From: an uncultured Candidatus Melainabacteria bacterium
Lineage (GTDB): Bacteria > Cyanobacteriota > Vampirovibrionia > Gastranaerophilales > Gastranaerophilaceae
Reading direction: 5' to 3'
DNA length: 37,667 nucleotides
NCBI GenBank assembly: GCA_934728585.1
Contig: CAKVDZ010000014.1
Span: forward strand, 1 to 37,667
The translations under genes were made by a program, and so were the position numbers. The notes under the pieces were generated by a model. The model saw nothing but the letters and a program-made list of their open reading frames with translations. It searched no databases and was not told the DNA's origin. Below, piece by piece: positions 14,151-22,216 of the stretch. The stretch's first letter is position 1, and every line of letters begins with the position of its first letter.

Positions 14151-15893
14151 TTACTTGATGTATGGATTTACTTTTAATTTGTCAGGAAGCTTTTTGTTCA
14201 AGTATAATGAATATCTTTTACCTTCAACCAATAAGTTTAGTTTTAATTTGTTTTCAAGTTTGTCCTTGTAACCGTATGTTTGAACTTGCTTGTTTTTAAC
14301 GATTACGTAAACAGGAAATCCTTTATTAGAAACAATTTGTTCAAGTTTATTAAAGTCGTCATCAGTAATAAAGTAAACATAGTCGCCGTAGTTTATTTTA
14401 GTACTTGGTTTTACCGCAAAATCAAATGTAACAAGTCTTGCGTTTGTTGTGTTTGCATAGTTTGAGAATAGTACTAATTCGTTTTCTCCACCAGCATAGA
14501 TTAGGCTAAATAAATTTGTAACAGCAAACGTAATAACAAAGAACATTGTAATTACATATCCTGAAAAGATTGACAATGATTCTTGAGTCTTTAATTTTAG
14601 CATTAATAATATACCAACAAATGCGCAACCAATAAGCACGGAGTACTTAAATGGACTAACAAGTTCAATCAGGCTTGCTGGCAAGAATATGAATGCGAAT
14701 GATGCGCCTAATGACGCCAAAATAAATATTACAGAAACTAAGTATGTTGAAATTGATATTGCTTGTTTGTGATTTTCTTTTGAATCGCACCAGAAGAAGC
14801 CTGTCAATAAAGCTGATGCAGGTAAAGCTGGAAGAATGTATGTTGGAAGTTTTGTGCTAGAAACGCTCATTACTCCAAATACTACAATAAAAAATAGAGC
14901 TGAAAATAATATAATTTTTTGGTTGTTGTTTTCAACAGAAGTCAAATTATATAGCTTTTGGAACCATTTACCCTCAAAATCTTTGTATTTTTTTACTAAT
15001 TTTTTTACTCCGTCCACAATTGAAGCTAAAAATATAAATGTCCAAGGCATAAATGCAACTATAAAGACAGGTATAAAGTAGAAAAATGAATGTTTTCTAC
15101 CTAAATCGTTTGAATCGATTAATCTAGCAAAGTGATGTTTTATAAAATATTCTTGAATAAATGTCCAACCGTAATCTCTTAACATTACAACGTGCCAAGG
15201 TAGAGCAATTAATGCGAATATAACAAGACCTACAATTAAATGTAGAGGTTTGAATAGTTCTTTTAGAGATTTTGTAAATAAACAGTATAAAAACATTACA
15301 ACAAGAGGAATTGCGATTGCTAAAATACCCTTTGCTAAAAATCCTAAACCAGCAAATGTCCAGAATCCCCACCAACAATATTTTTTGTGATGCTCTTTTA
15401 CAAAATAGCTTAAAAATGCGCTGTATAGTGCACTTGTTAACCAAACAGTAAGTACCATATCAAGTATGGCAACGTGAGATAGAATTAAAAAGAAAACACT
15501 TGTTAATAAAACAATAGCGCTAACTATCCCAAATTTTCTTGATAAAACTTTTTTGCCAAAGAAATAAGTAAAAAATATTAAAAATGTAGCCATTAATGCG
15601 ATTGGAAATCTTACTGCAAATGTGCTAAAACTTCCAAAAAATTTAATTGAAGCGCCAACAATCCAAAAATAGAAAGGTGGTTTTTCTAAAAATGGTACCG
15701 AATTTAGCAATAACACATTCCAATCGTTTGAATTTGCCAAATCTCTTGACATAATTGCATATCTTGTTTCATCAACATCTAAAAGCGGATAGAAATTTAA
15801 TCCCCAGAATAAAAATAGTCCGCAAAGTACGCCTAATAGTGCAATAGCAGATAAATCGGGGTGATTTGATATAAATTGTTTAATTTTATTCAT
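14151..15893 (-). CDS. ArnT/PMT-family membrane glycosyltransferase (GT39/GT83-like)
   Basis: A 580-residue polytopic membrane protein. The first periplasmic loop has DVDETRYAIMSRDL (about 40-53) with the acidic DE pair required in GT-C enzymes, followed by EKPPFYFW (about 70-77), both hallmarks of ArnT-type transferases that move a sugar from a polyprenyl phosphate donor to lipid A or another envelope acceptor. About 11-12 hydrophobic segments follow, then a soluble C-terminal domain from about residue 470, rich in Lys. The donor and acceptor are unknown, and no arn or lipid A gene is near. AAGGAG seven bases before the ATG fixes the start. It is divergent from the metallophosphoesterase, with a 69-base gap. 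Confidence 0.88.
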   Translation of the reverse strand: MNKIKQFISNHPDLSAIALLGVLCGLFLFWGLNFYPLLDVDETRYAIMSRDLANSNDWNVLLLNSVPFLEKPPFYFWIVGASIKFFGSFSTFAVRFPIALMATFLIFFTYFFGKKVLSRKFGIVSAIVLLTSVFFLILSHVAILDMVLTVWLTSALYSAFLSYFVKEHHKKYCWWGFWTFAGLGFLAKGILAIAIPLVVMFLYCLFTKSLKELFKPLHLIVGLVIFALIALPWHVVMLRDYGWTFIQEYFIKHHFARLIDSNDLGRKHSFFYFIPVFIVAFMPWTFIFLASIVDGVKKLVKKYKDFEGKWFQKLYNLTSVENNNQKIILFSALFFIVVFGVMSVSSTKLPTYILPALPASALLTGFFWCDSKENHKQAISISTYLVSVIFILASLGASFAFIFLPASLIELVSPFKYSVLIGCAFVGILLMLKLKTQESLSIFSGYVITMFFVITFAVTNLFSLIYAGGENELVLFSNYANTTNARLVTFDFAVKPSTKINYGDYVYFITDDDFNKLEQIVSNKGFPVYVIVKNKQVQTYGYKDKLENKLKLNLLVEGKRYSLYLNKKLPDKLKVNPYIK

Positions 15894-15962
15894 ATTTTCT
15901 CCTTAATTATACTTATGTTATAATCTTTTATAGTCTAGCATGTTTATTAAGGTTTATCAAAT

Positions 15963-16766
15963 ATGAAACGATTATTTAATATTTTAGCTTTGTTTATTGT
16001 ATTCGTTGCGTTTGCAACTTCTGCTTATGCGAAAGATATCAAGTTTATACAAGTGACAGACTTGCATTATAATTCTACTGATGCAGCAACAAAGAATTTC
16101 AACAAATTGATTGGGTTAATTAACAATACTCCAAATCTTGATTTTGTTGCCTTTACTGGTGATAATATTGATGTTGCAAATGCTAATATGCTTGATGATT
16201 TTTTAAAATTAGCTAAAAAAATTAAAGTTCCATATTATATTGAAGTTGGTAACCACGATTGTTTTAAATCAGGAGGTTTATCAAAAGCTCAATATAGAAA
16301 AATGATTAATAAAAGCTTAAAAAGACATCACAAAGACTTTAATTTTGTTGTAAAGAAAGACAATGTTGCATTTATATTTATTGATGGTGCTAAAGAAGTT
16401 ATTCCGTCAGCAAATGGCTATTTTAAAGGCGATACTTTACAGTGGCTTGAAAAACAATTAGAAAAAAATAAAAATAGAAAAGTTGTTATTTTTCAACATT
16501 TTCCAATGTCTATTCAACGTCCAGGCTCAAATCATAACTTGTTTAGACCTGAACAATACTTCAATATAATTGCAAATCATAAAAATATTATGGCTATTTT
16601 TGCTGGTCACTATCACTCTCAATCTGAAGAAGAAAAAGACGGAGTGTTATATGTGGTAACAGGTGCAGCGCACGGTGCTGACGCTGGATACAGAGAAGTT
16701 TATATTGAAGATTTAGGTCATAATAATTACGAAATCTATAGTCAAATGGTAAATTTTTCAAAATAA
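15963..16766 (+). CDS. Secreted calcineurin-like metallophosphoesterase
   Basis: A 267-residue protein with a signal peptide (residues 1-23, ending SAYA) and the full two-metal phosphoesterase set: QVTDLHYN (Asp and His), FTGDNID (Asp), VGNHDC (Asn, His), FQHFPM (His) and AGHYHSQ (two His). It would hydrolyse a phosphate mono- or diester in the periplasm or outside the cell. The substrate is unknown; relatives include phosphodiesterases acting on nucleotides or teichoic-type polymers. AAGG ten bases before the ATG is a modest ribosome site. It ends in a strong bidirectional terminator. Confidence 0.9.
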   Translation: MKRLFNILALFIVFVAFATSAYAKDIKFIQVTDLHYNSTDAATKNFNKLIGLINNTPNLDFVAFTGDNIDVANANMLDDFLKLAKKIKVPYYIEVGNHDCFKSGGLSKAQYRKMINKSLKRHHKDFNFVVKKDNVAFIFIDGAKEVIPSANGYFKGDTLQWLEKQLEKNKNRKVVIFQHFPMSIQRPGSNHNLFRPEQYFNIIANHKNIMAIFAGHYHSQSEEEKDGVLYVVTGAAHGADAGYREVYIEDLGHNNYEIYSQMVNFSK

Positions 16767-16776
16767 CAAAAAGTAT

Positions 16777-16814
16777 AAAAAAGGGCGGAACGCGAAGCGT
16801 TCCGCCCTTTTTTT
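16777..16814 (+). terminator. Strong bidirectional terminator
   Basis: A perfect 17-base stem (16777-16793 with 16797-16813), GAA loop, GC-rich core GGGCGGAACG, A run before and T run after, so it serves both the phosphoesterase and the convergent ATPase gene. Confidence 0.93.
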
Positions 16815-16829
16815 ATTATATTAAATTTA

Positions 16830-18482
16830 CTAGCCTTTAAAATCTTGTCCTCCGACAATTTTTAGGTGACGTTCAGCGCCCTCGCCAATACTTTCACTTT
16901 CTAGGTTATGTTGTTCAACAAGTTCGTGTTGCATTTTTCTTATTTGTTGGTTCTGTGGTGATAATTCAATATTTCTTGCTCCAGCTAAAATCTTATCAAT
17001 CGCGCTTTTTGCCTCGTCTAGAGCTTTTTCAGCATCATCATAATAACCTTGAAGTGCTTGAGAAGATTCTCTAATATCCAAAGCTTCTTTTACAACCTTT
17101 TGAATTTGGGCCATTGAATTAGTTTTTACGTAGAAAATTTGTAATCTGTAATTGTTTGCTGTGCTTAGAATTTTAGCTCCGCCTTTTGCAAAGTTTTTAT
17201 GTGCAATAACCAAATCGGCTTCGTCAATATTTTTTGTGATTTCAGCGTTCAAGTCTAATCTTTCAATGATTTTTTCAACAATTGAACGAGAAACTGCGTA
17301 AAGATAGATTTTCTTAAATTTTTTTGCTTCTTTTACGTAATCTTTTCTATTAAAACTGAATTTCAACCTATCTGCAGGGTTTTGTTGAGTTAACTTTTTA
17401 TCTGCTTCGTTTATTTTATCAATAATTTGCTGTTCAGTTTCTTTTTGATGTTCAACAGGAATTAAATGTTCTTCTTCCTTAATTTCAGCTGGTTTGTTGT
17501 CGTAAGTTTTGTCGACTTTTCTAATTTCAGGACGAATTGGCCAACCTCTAAGAATGTAATCAACAGCTTCAGCTGCATCTTTATAAACCGCAAGAGTGTT
17601 TCTATCTAAAATTTCGATTACGATGTCAAAAGTTGGTTGTTTTTCACGTTCAAGAACTGTTTTTTGAGAAGCTCTTCTTTTTGCCTCGTCGTCACCTAAT
17701 GTAACAGATTGAATACCACCAACCAAGTCAGATAACGCTGGGTTTTTAATCAAGTTTTCTAAACTTTGACCGTGAGCTGTTGCAATTAACATAACACCAC
17801 GTTCAGCAATTGTTCTAGCTGCCTGAGCTTCTGCTTCAGTACCTATTTCATCAACTACAATAACTTCTGGAGTGTGGTTTTCAACCGCTTCAATCATAAT
17901 ATCTTTTTGAAATTCTGGTTGTCTAACCTGCATTCTTCTTGCTTTACCAATAGCAGGGTGTGGAGTATCGCCATCTCCAGCAATTTCGTTTGACGTATCA
18001 ACGATAACAACACGTTTGCCCAATTCATCAGCTACTAAACGTGAAATTTCCCTTAACTTTGTTGTTTTACCAACACCAGGTTTACCAAGAAACAAAATAC
18101 TTTTGCCCTGCATGACAAAATCTTTAATGCACGCAATTGTACCTGTTACAACCCTACCAATTCTGCAAGTTAAACCTATTACACGACCTTGTCTGTTTCT
18201 AATCGCACTTATTCTGTGTAAAGTGCCAGCGATACCTGAACGGTTATCAGATGTGAATTCAGGAATTCTTTCTGTTATGTAGTCCAAATCTTCGTATGTT
18301 ATTGGCTCACAATTCAAACTTTCTATTTTCCCACCAGAATGTCTTATTTCAGGCAATCTTCCGATATCTAAAACGAGTTCAATAACATCGTTTAATGAAT
18401 CGTGATTTAATAATTTTGTTACTTTTGGGGGTAAGACTTCAATTAATCTGTCTAAGTCGTTCTGAAGTTGAATATCGTTCAT
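16830..18482 (-). CDS. Ycf45-like R3H-domain AAA ATPase (SpoIIIAA-related)
   Basis: A 550-residue protein of the family known as Ycf45 in plastids and cyanobacteria, related to SpoIIIAA-type ATPases. The central RecA-like ATPase has Walker A GKPGVGKTT (133-141), VIVDTSNEIAGDGD (about 159-172), Walker B VIVVDE (207-212) and LIATAHGQS. After a charged linker the C-terminus carries a small domain and then an R3H single-stranded nucleic-acid-binding motif: Arg515-x3-His519 in RKMQHELVEQHNLES, ending GEGAERHLKIV. It is presumed to bind RNA or ssDNA, but its role is not established. GTG at 18521 is a possible start, but a -10 box lies right in front of it; ATG at 18482 has AAGGA at good spacing. 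Monocistronic. Confidence 0.87.
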   Translation of the reverse strand: MNDIQLQNDLDRLIEVLPPKVTKLLNHDSLNDVIELVLDIGRLPEIRHSGGKIESLNCEPITYEDLDYITERIPEFTSDNRSGIAGTLHRISAIRNRQGRVIGLTCRIGRVVTGTIACIKDFVMQGKSILFLGKPGVGKTTKLREISRLVADELGKRVVIVDTSNEIAGDGDTPHPAIGKARRMQVRQPEFQKDIMIEAVENHTPEVIVVDEIGTEAEAQAARTIAERGVMLIATAHGQSLENLIKNPALSDLVGGIQSVTLGDDEAKRRASQKTVLEREKQPTFDIVIEILDRNTLAVYKDAAEAVDYILRGWPIRPEIRKVDKTYDNKPAEIKEEEHLIPVEHQKETEQQIIDKINEADKKLTQQNPADRLKFSFNRKDYVKEAKKFKKIYLYAVSRSIVEKIIERLDLNAEITKNIDEADLVIAHKNFAKGGAKILSTANNYRLQIFYVKTNSMAQIQKVVKEALDIRESSQALQGYYDDAEKALDEAKSAIDKILAGARNIELSPQNQQIRKMQHELVEQHNLESESIGEGAERHLKIVGGQDFKG

Positions 18483-18525
18483 GTAATCCTTTTTGTTTTG
18501 TGTACCAATAACTTTATCCACTAGT

Positions 18526-18534
18526 ATTATACCA
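18526..18534 (-). promoter_or_regulatory. Extended -10 promoter of the R3H ATPase gene
   Basis: TGG-TATAAT on the minus strand, an extended -10. The start would fall near 18519, giving a 37-base leader to ATG 18482 and excluding the upstream GTG as a conventional start. Confidence 0.6.
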
Positions 18535-18712
18535 CTTTTTACAATGCAATTATCACACTTTTAAACGATAATATCTTCCATGTTACAAAACTTTACATTT
18601 TCTTTGTAAATAATGTTTACGAGAGTTTCTTTGACGTAGCAAATTTTTTTATTTGCGTTTTTAATAAATATGTGTTAGAAATAATATAGTAATATTTATT
18701 AAGGTAGGTAAG

Positions 18713-18949
18713 ATGATTTACGCAGTAGGTAGAAGTGACTCGGCATTTAGAATGATGAATACAGCAAGTTCTCAGTTGTCTATGATGAACTCAATTGGTC
18801 CAAATTCTGATTTGAGAGCGTTGCATGCGATGGATACTAGAAATGCTTTGCAAATGGAAAAGGATAAATTGAACTATACTTTAATGGATAGATTAGATAA
18901 ATTAGATACAAAAATTAGAAAAGATAGAATAAAAAGAATGTATAAATAA
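18713..18949 (+). CDS. Small unknown Met-rich protein
   Basis: A 78-residue protein with no family that I recognise. The first half is rich in Met, Ser and Asn (FRMMNTASSQLSMMNSIGP); the second half is a charged amphipathic helix (LQMEKDKLNYTLMDRL, DKLDTKIRKDRIKRMYK) that could form a coiled coil. No signal peptide or membrane span. It stands alone between a 230-base upstream region and a strong terminator, so it is a separate transcription unit. The ribosome site GGTAGGTAAG is nearly the same as that of the 422-residue gene at 28549. Function unknown. Confidence 0.65.
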   Translation: MIYAVGRSDSAFRMMNTASSQLSMMNSIGPNSDLRALHAMDTRNALQMEKDKLNYTLMDRLDKLDTKIRKDRIKRMYK

Positions 18950-18957
18950 GTTTTTAC

Positions 18958-18998
18958 AAAAAAGGCGCGCTTGAGATTTTCTCAAGCGCGCCTTTTTT
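18958..18998 (+). terminator. Strong bidirectional terminator
   Basis: Perfect 19-base stem (18958-18976 with 18980-18998) with core GGCGCGCTTGAGA and a TTT loop, flanked by A and T runs. It serves the 78-residue gene and the convergent deaminase gene. Confidence 0.93.
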
Positions 18999-19006
18999 AT
19001 TGTTTT

Positions 19007-19456
19007 TTATATATGACTTTCTAAATCTTTTCTTATATCATCAACAGACACGTGTAAGACTGGACTGTTTTCATCTTTTTGCAAGTAAACATCTTTTATT
19101 CCAGCTTGGACAATAAATCTTTTGCATAGAATACAAATCATTTGGTGTCCCCAGATATACATTGTTGCGTCCTTGCAACGGTCTTGACCTGCTTGAATTA
19201 TTGCGTTTTGCTCTGCGTGAATAGAACGACAAGTTTCGTATCTTGTGCCAGATTCTATGTTATGTTGTATTCTGTAGCAATATCCGCGTTCTGCACAAGA
19301 TTCAACCTTTGATGGTGTTCCGTTGTAACCTGTTGCTTTAATTTTTTTATCTTCACCAACAATTACAGCTCCAACTTGAGCTCTAATACAATTTGAGCGA
19401 CTTGCACAAGTTTTTGCTAAATCTAAAAAATATTCATTCCAAGGTTTTATTGCCAT
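19007..19456 (-). CDS. dCMP deaminase-type cytidine deaminase family protein (ComEB-like)
   Basis: The 149-residue enzyme would convert dCMP to dUMP for thymidylate synthesis. Zinc ligands are visible as His80 in CRSIHAEQNAI with catalytic Glu82, and Cys108/Cys111 in MICILCKRFIVQAGI. The usual PCxxC is ICILC here: the Pro before the first Cys is replaced by Ile. An extra Cys/His-rich insertion (ESCAERGYCYRIQH, about 52-65) matches the second zinc site of dCMP deaminases such as those of phage T4 and ComEB. The dGTP/dCTP regulation of that group may apply but is not shown. It lies ten bases after glmU and is probably co-transcribed with it. Confidence 0.88.
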   Translation of the reverse strand: MAIKPWNEYFLDLAKTCASRSNCIRAQVGAVIVGEDKKIKATGYNGTPSKVESCAERGYCYRIQHNIESGTRYETCRSIHAEQNAIIQAGQDRCKDATMYIWGHQMICILCKRFIVQAGIKDVYLQKDENSPVLHVSVDDIRKDLESHI

Positions 19457-19466
19457 TTTATGTCCC

Positions 19467-20750
19467 CTATTTTGATTTTTTTACCCAGTTTTCAAAGATT
19501 TTCATAGCTGGTCTGCCAAGAGCTAAGGCCCAAGCTTTAACGTTCTTTGTTGCTACAGAACCTGCTGCTACAAAAGCGCCTTCTTCAAGTTCTATTGGAG
19601 CTACAAGAACTGAATTTGAACCAGTATTTGCATAATCTCCGATAATAGTTTTGTTTTTAACCTTTGTTACTGGGTTGTAGTTTGCAGTGATTGTTCCAGC
19701 ACCGATATTAACGTGTGAACCAATTTCACTGTCGCCAACGTAGCTTAGGTGAGAAACATTTGTATTATCTTTGATAACTGATTTTTTAACTTCTACAAAG
19801 TTACCAATTCTAACGTGATTACCAATTTCCACGTCACCTCTAATGTGAGCCATAGGTCCGATTGTACAGTTAGAACCGATTTTGTTTTTGCCATTAATGA
19901 ATACAGACGGATAAATGATAGTGTCTGTGCCGATTGTTGTGTCTTCGCTAATCCAAGTAGTATCAGGGTCAACGATTGTTACACCATTTTTCATAAGTTT
20001 TGTAAGAGTTCTTTTGTTCAAAATTTTTGCAGCTTCTGCAAGTTGGATTTTTGAATTTATTCCTAAAATTTCAGTATTATCTTTTAAAGTGTAAGCTTGT
20101 ACATTCAAGTCATGTTTTACGCCCCAAGAAATAATATCTGTTAAATAGTATTCACCTTGAGCATTGTTGCTTTTTAGTTCAGTGAATGCTTTTTTTACTT
20201 TTTGCCAGTTAATGCAATAGATACCAGCGTTAACTTCTTGGATTTGTTTTTCTTCAAAAGATGCATCTTTTTCTTCTACAATTTTTTTCAAAGTTCGGTC
20301 GATATTTCTAACAATTCTTCCGTAATTGAATGGATTTTCGAAGATGGCACTCATAACTGTAATATCAGCTTTGTTTTCCTTGTGATATTCAATAAAACTT
20401 GAAATTGTATCCGCTGTAATAAGTGGAGTATCGCCACATAAGATAATTACTTCGCCATCAAAATTTTCAAGTTCTTGGCAAGCCATACTTACTGCGTGAC
20501 CAGTACCAAGTTGTGGGCTTTGTAGTAATGTTTTAGCGTTATTGCTATAATTTTTATTTACAAATTCTGTAACTGCTTCTGCTTGGTGTCCTACAATAAC
20601 ATAAGATTGTTCAACCATATGCGTGTTGTTTACTGCGTCTAGAACATAACCTAATAATGTTTTATCAAAAATATTGTGTAAAACTTTTGATTTTTCTGAT
20701 TTCATTCTTGTGCCTTTACCAGCAGCCAAAATAATTGATTTAATACCCAT
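19467..20750 (-). CDS. glmU: Bifunctional UDP-GlcNAc pyrophosphorylase / glucosamine-1-phosphate acetyltransferase
   Basis: GlmU makes UDP-N-acetylglucosamine, the precursor of peptidoglycan and lipid A. The N-terminal uridyltransferase has LAAGKGTRMKSEKSKVLH (7-24), QSPQLGTGHAVSMA and LCGDTPLI; the C-terminal left-handed beta helix has hexapeptide repeats and the acetyltransferase sequence SHLSYVGDSEIGSHVNIGAG with the catalytic His, followed by NYNPVTKVKNKTIIGD. At 427 residues it is about 30 shorter than E. coli GlmU (456), mainly in the helix turns and C-terminal tail. AAGGAG six bases before the ATG sets the start. It is divergent from eno, with a palindrome between them. Confidence 0.93.
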   Translation of the reverse strand: MGIKSIILAAGKGTRMKSEKSKVLHNIFDKTLLGYVLDAVNNTHMVEQSYVIVGHQAEAVTEFVNKNYSNNAKTLLQSPQLGTGHAVSMACQELENFDGEVIILCGDTPLITADTISSFIEYHKENKADITVMSAIFENPFNYGRIVRNIDRTLKKIVEEKDASFEEKQIQEVNAGIYCINWQKVKKAFTELKSNNAQGEYYLTDIISWGVKHDLNVQAYTLKDNTEILGINSKIQLAEAAKILNKRTLTKLMKNGVTIVDPDTTWISEDTTIGTDTIIYPSVFINGKNKIGSNCTIGPMAHIRGDVEIGNHVRIGNFVEVKKSVIKDNTNVSHLSYVGDSEIGSHVNIGAGTITANYNPVTKVKNKTIIGDYANTGSNSVLVAPIELEEGAFVAAGSVATKNVKAWALALGRPAMKIFENWVKKSK

Positions 20751-20795
20751 GACAATCTCCTTTAATTTATAAAATTATAATAACATAAACACTGT

Positions 20796-20811
20796 TACTA
20801 TTGAAATAGTA
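20796..20811. promoter_or_regulatory. Operator-like palindrome between glmU and eno
   Basis: TACTATTGAAATAGTA is a perfect seven-base inverted repeat with a GA centre. It overlaps the -35 region of a plausible eno promoter (TTGAAA 20801-20806, 17 bases, AATAAT) and lies upstream of a TATAAT for glmU on the minus strand (20779-20774). Confidence 0.4.
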
Positions 20812-20857
20812 TGATTTTTGTGAAATAATTTTTTTGTAATTAATCAAGGAGAAAAAT

Positions 20858-22159
20858 ATGCCAACCGTTATTGAAGATATTGTAGCTAGACAAATTTTAG
20901 ATTCAAGAGGTAATCCAACAGTAGAAGTTGATGTAAAGGTTGCATCTGGCGTTGTTGGACGAGCTGCAGTTCCGTCAGGTGCTTCAACAGGTATTTATGA
21001 AGCGTTAGAATTACGTGATAATGATAGATCTCGTTTCGGCGGTAAAGGCGTTATTAAGGCAGTTAATAATGTAAATAATATTATTGCTCCAGAATTAATT
21101 GGCGAAGATGCTTCAAATCAATACAATATTGATAGATTAATGTTAGAGCTAGACGGTACTGACAATAAATCTCGCTTAGGTGCAAATGCTATATTAGGTG
21201 TGTCTTTAGCTGTTGCAAAAGCAGCCGCATTGGCTTGCAAAGTTCCATTATATCGTTATTTAGGAGGAATTTCAGCAATTACACTACCTGTGCCGTTAAT
21301 GAATATTATAAACGGTGGTGTGCATGCTGATAACAATATAGACTGTCAAGAATTTATGATTGCGCCAGTTGGTGCAGATTGTTTCCAAGAAGCTGTTAGA
21401 ATGGGTTCAGAAATCTTTTACGCTTTAAAGCATATTTTACAAGACAAGGACTATGTAACTTCAGTTGGTGATGAGGGTGGTTTTGCTCCAAATTTGTCTT
21501 CAAATGAAGAAGCAATCGAAATGATTATTCAAGCAATTCAAAATGCTGGTTATACAACAGATGACGTCAAAATATGCGTTGATTTGGCATCAAGTGAATT
21601 TTATGAAGATGGCAAATATACTCTTGCTGGCGAGGGTAAAATTTTAACAAGAGAAGAAATGGTTGATTTCTTGGCAGGTTGGGTTGAAAAATATCCAATT
21701 ATCTCAATCGAAGACGGTATGGCAGAAGAAGATTGGGAGGGTTGGAGATTATTGACTCAAAAAATCGGTTCAAAATGCCAATTAGTCGGTGACGATTTGT
21801 TTGTAACCAATACAAAACGTCTTCAAGAAGGTATTTTGAGAAAAATCGGTAACTCTATTTTAATCAAAGTAAATCAAATTGGTACATTGACAGAAACTCT
21901 TGAAGCAATTGCTATGGCTCATTCTGCAGGTTATACAGCAATATCTTCTCATCGTTCTGGTGAAACAGAAGATACATTTATTGCAGATTTAGCTGTTGCA
22001 ACAAATTGTGGTCAAATCAAAACAGGTTCAGCTTCTCGTTCTGACAGAATGGCAAAATATAACCAACTTATAAGAATTGAACAAGAACTTGGAATGTCTG
22101 CTAAATATGTTGGATTACAAGCTTTTAGCGGTCATAGAAGTTTTGATTTTGTAAGATAA
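20858..22159 (+). CDS. eno: Enolase
   Basis: Enolase interconverts 2-phosphoglycerate and phosphoenolpyruvate in glycolysis. The 433-residue protein is standard length: IVARQILDSRGNPTVEVDV (8-26), the mobile loop PSGASTGIYEALELRD, metal-binding SIEDGMAEEDWEGW and GDDLFVTN, the catalytic Lys in LIKVNQIGTLTE, and the signature SHRSGETEDTFIADLAVA. AAGGAG seven bases before ATG. Genes nearby use PEP in wall synthesis (murA follows after 57 bases with its own promoter), but joint control is not shown. Confidence 0.97.
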   Translation: MPTVIEDIVARQILDSRGNPTVEVDVKVASGVVGRAAVPSGASTGIYEALELRDNDRSRFGGKGVIKAVNNVNNIIAPELIGEDASNQYNIDRLMLELDGTDNKSRLGANAILGVSLAVAKAAALACKVPLYRYLGGISAITLPVPLMNIINGGVHADNNIDCQEFMIAPVGADCFQEAVRMGSEIFYALKHILQDKDYVTSVGDEGGFAPNLSSNEEAIEMIIQAIQNAGYTTDDVKICVDLASSEFYEDGKYTLAGEGKILTREEMVDFLAGWVEKYPIISIEDGMAEEDWEGWRLLTQKIGSKCQLVGDDLFVTNTKRLQEGILRKIGNSILIKVNQIGTLTETLEAIAMAHSAGYTAISSHRSGETEDTFIADLAVATNCGQIKTGSASRSDRMAKYNQLIRIEQELGMSAKYVGLQAFSGHRSFDFVR

Positions 22160-22180
22160 TTTGTTACAAATTTTTAAAAT

Positions 22181-22210
22181 TTTACAGTATTAATTTAGTT
22201 GTAGTATATT
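22181..22210 (+). promoter_or_regulatory. murA promoter, predicted leaderless
   Basis: TTTACA (22181-22186), an 18-base spacer and TATATT (22205-22210). The GTG at 22217 lies six bases past the -10 and the in-frame ATG at 22220 nine bases past; no ribosome site exists. Confidence 0.5.
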
Positions 22211-22216
22211 ATATAA

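Noticed and set aside
14032..14271. 79-codon plus-strand frame between anmK and the glycosyltransferase
   Set aside because: Half lies antisense to the glycosyltransferase C-terminus, the composition is that of AT-rich noncoding DNA and there is no ribosome site.
15518..15540. Third match to the CTATCCCAAATTTTC motif
   Set aside because: It lies inside the glycosyltransferase coding frame (R-K-F-G-I-V-S) and lacks the flanking part of the motif, so it is likely chance.
18636..18662. Weak hairpin GCAAAT/ATTTGC plus T5 as a terminator
   Set aside because: Only six A/T-heavy pairs and no gene or clear promoter upstream on the plus strand.
19815..20402. Plus-strand frames opposite glmU
   Set aside because: Shadows of the glmU coding sequence.
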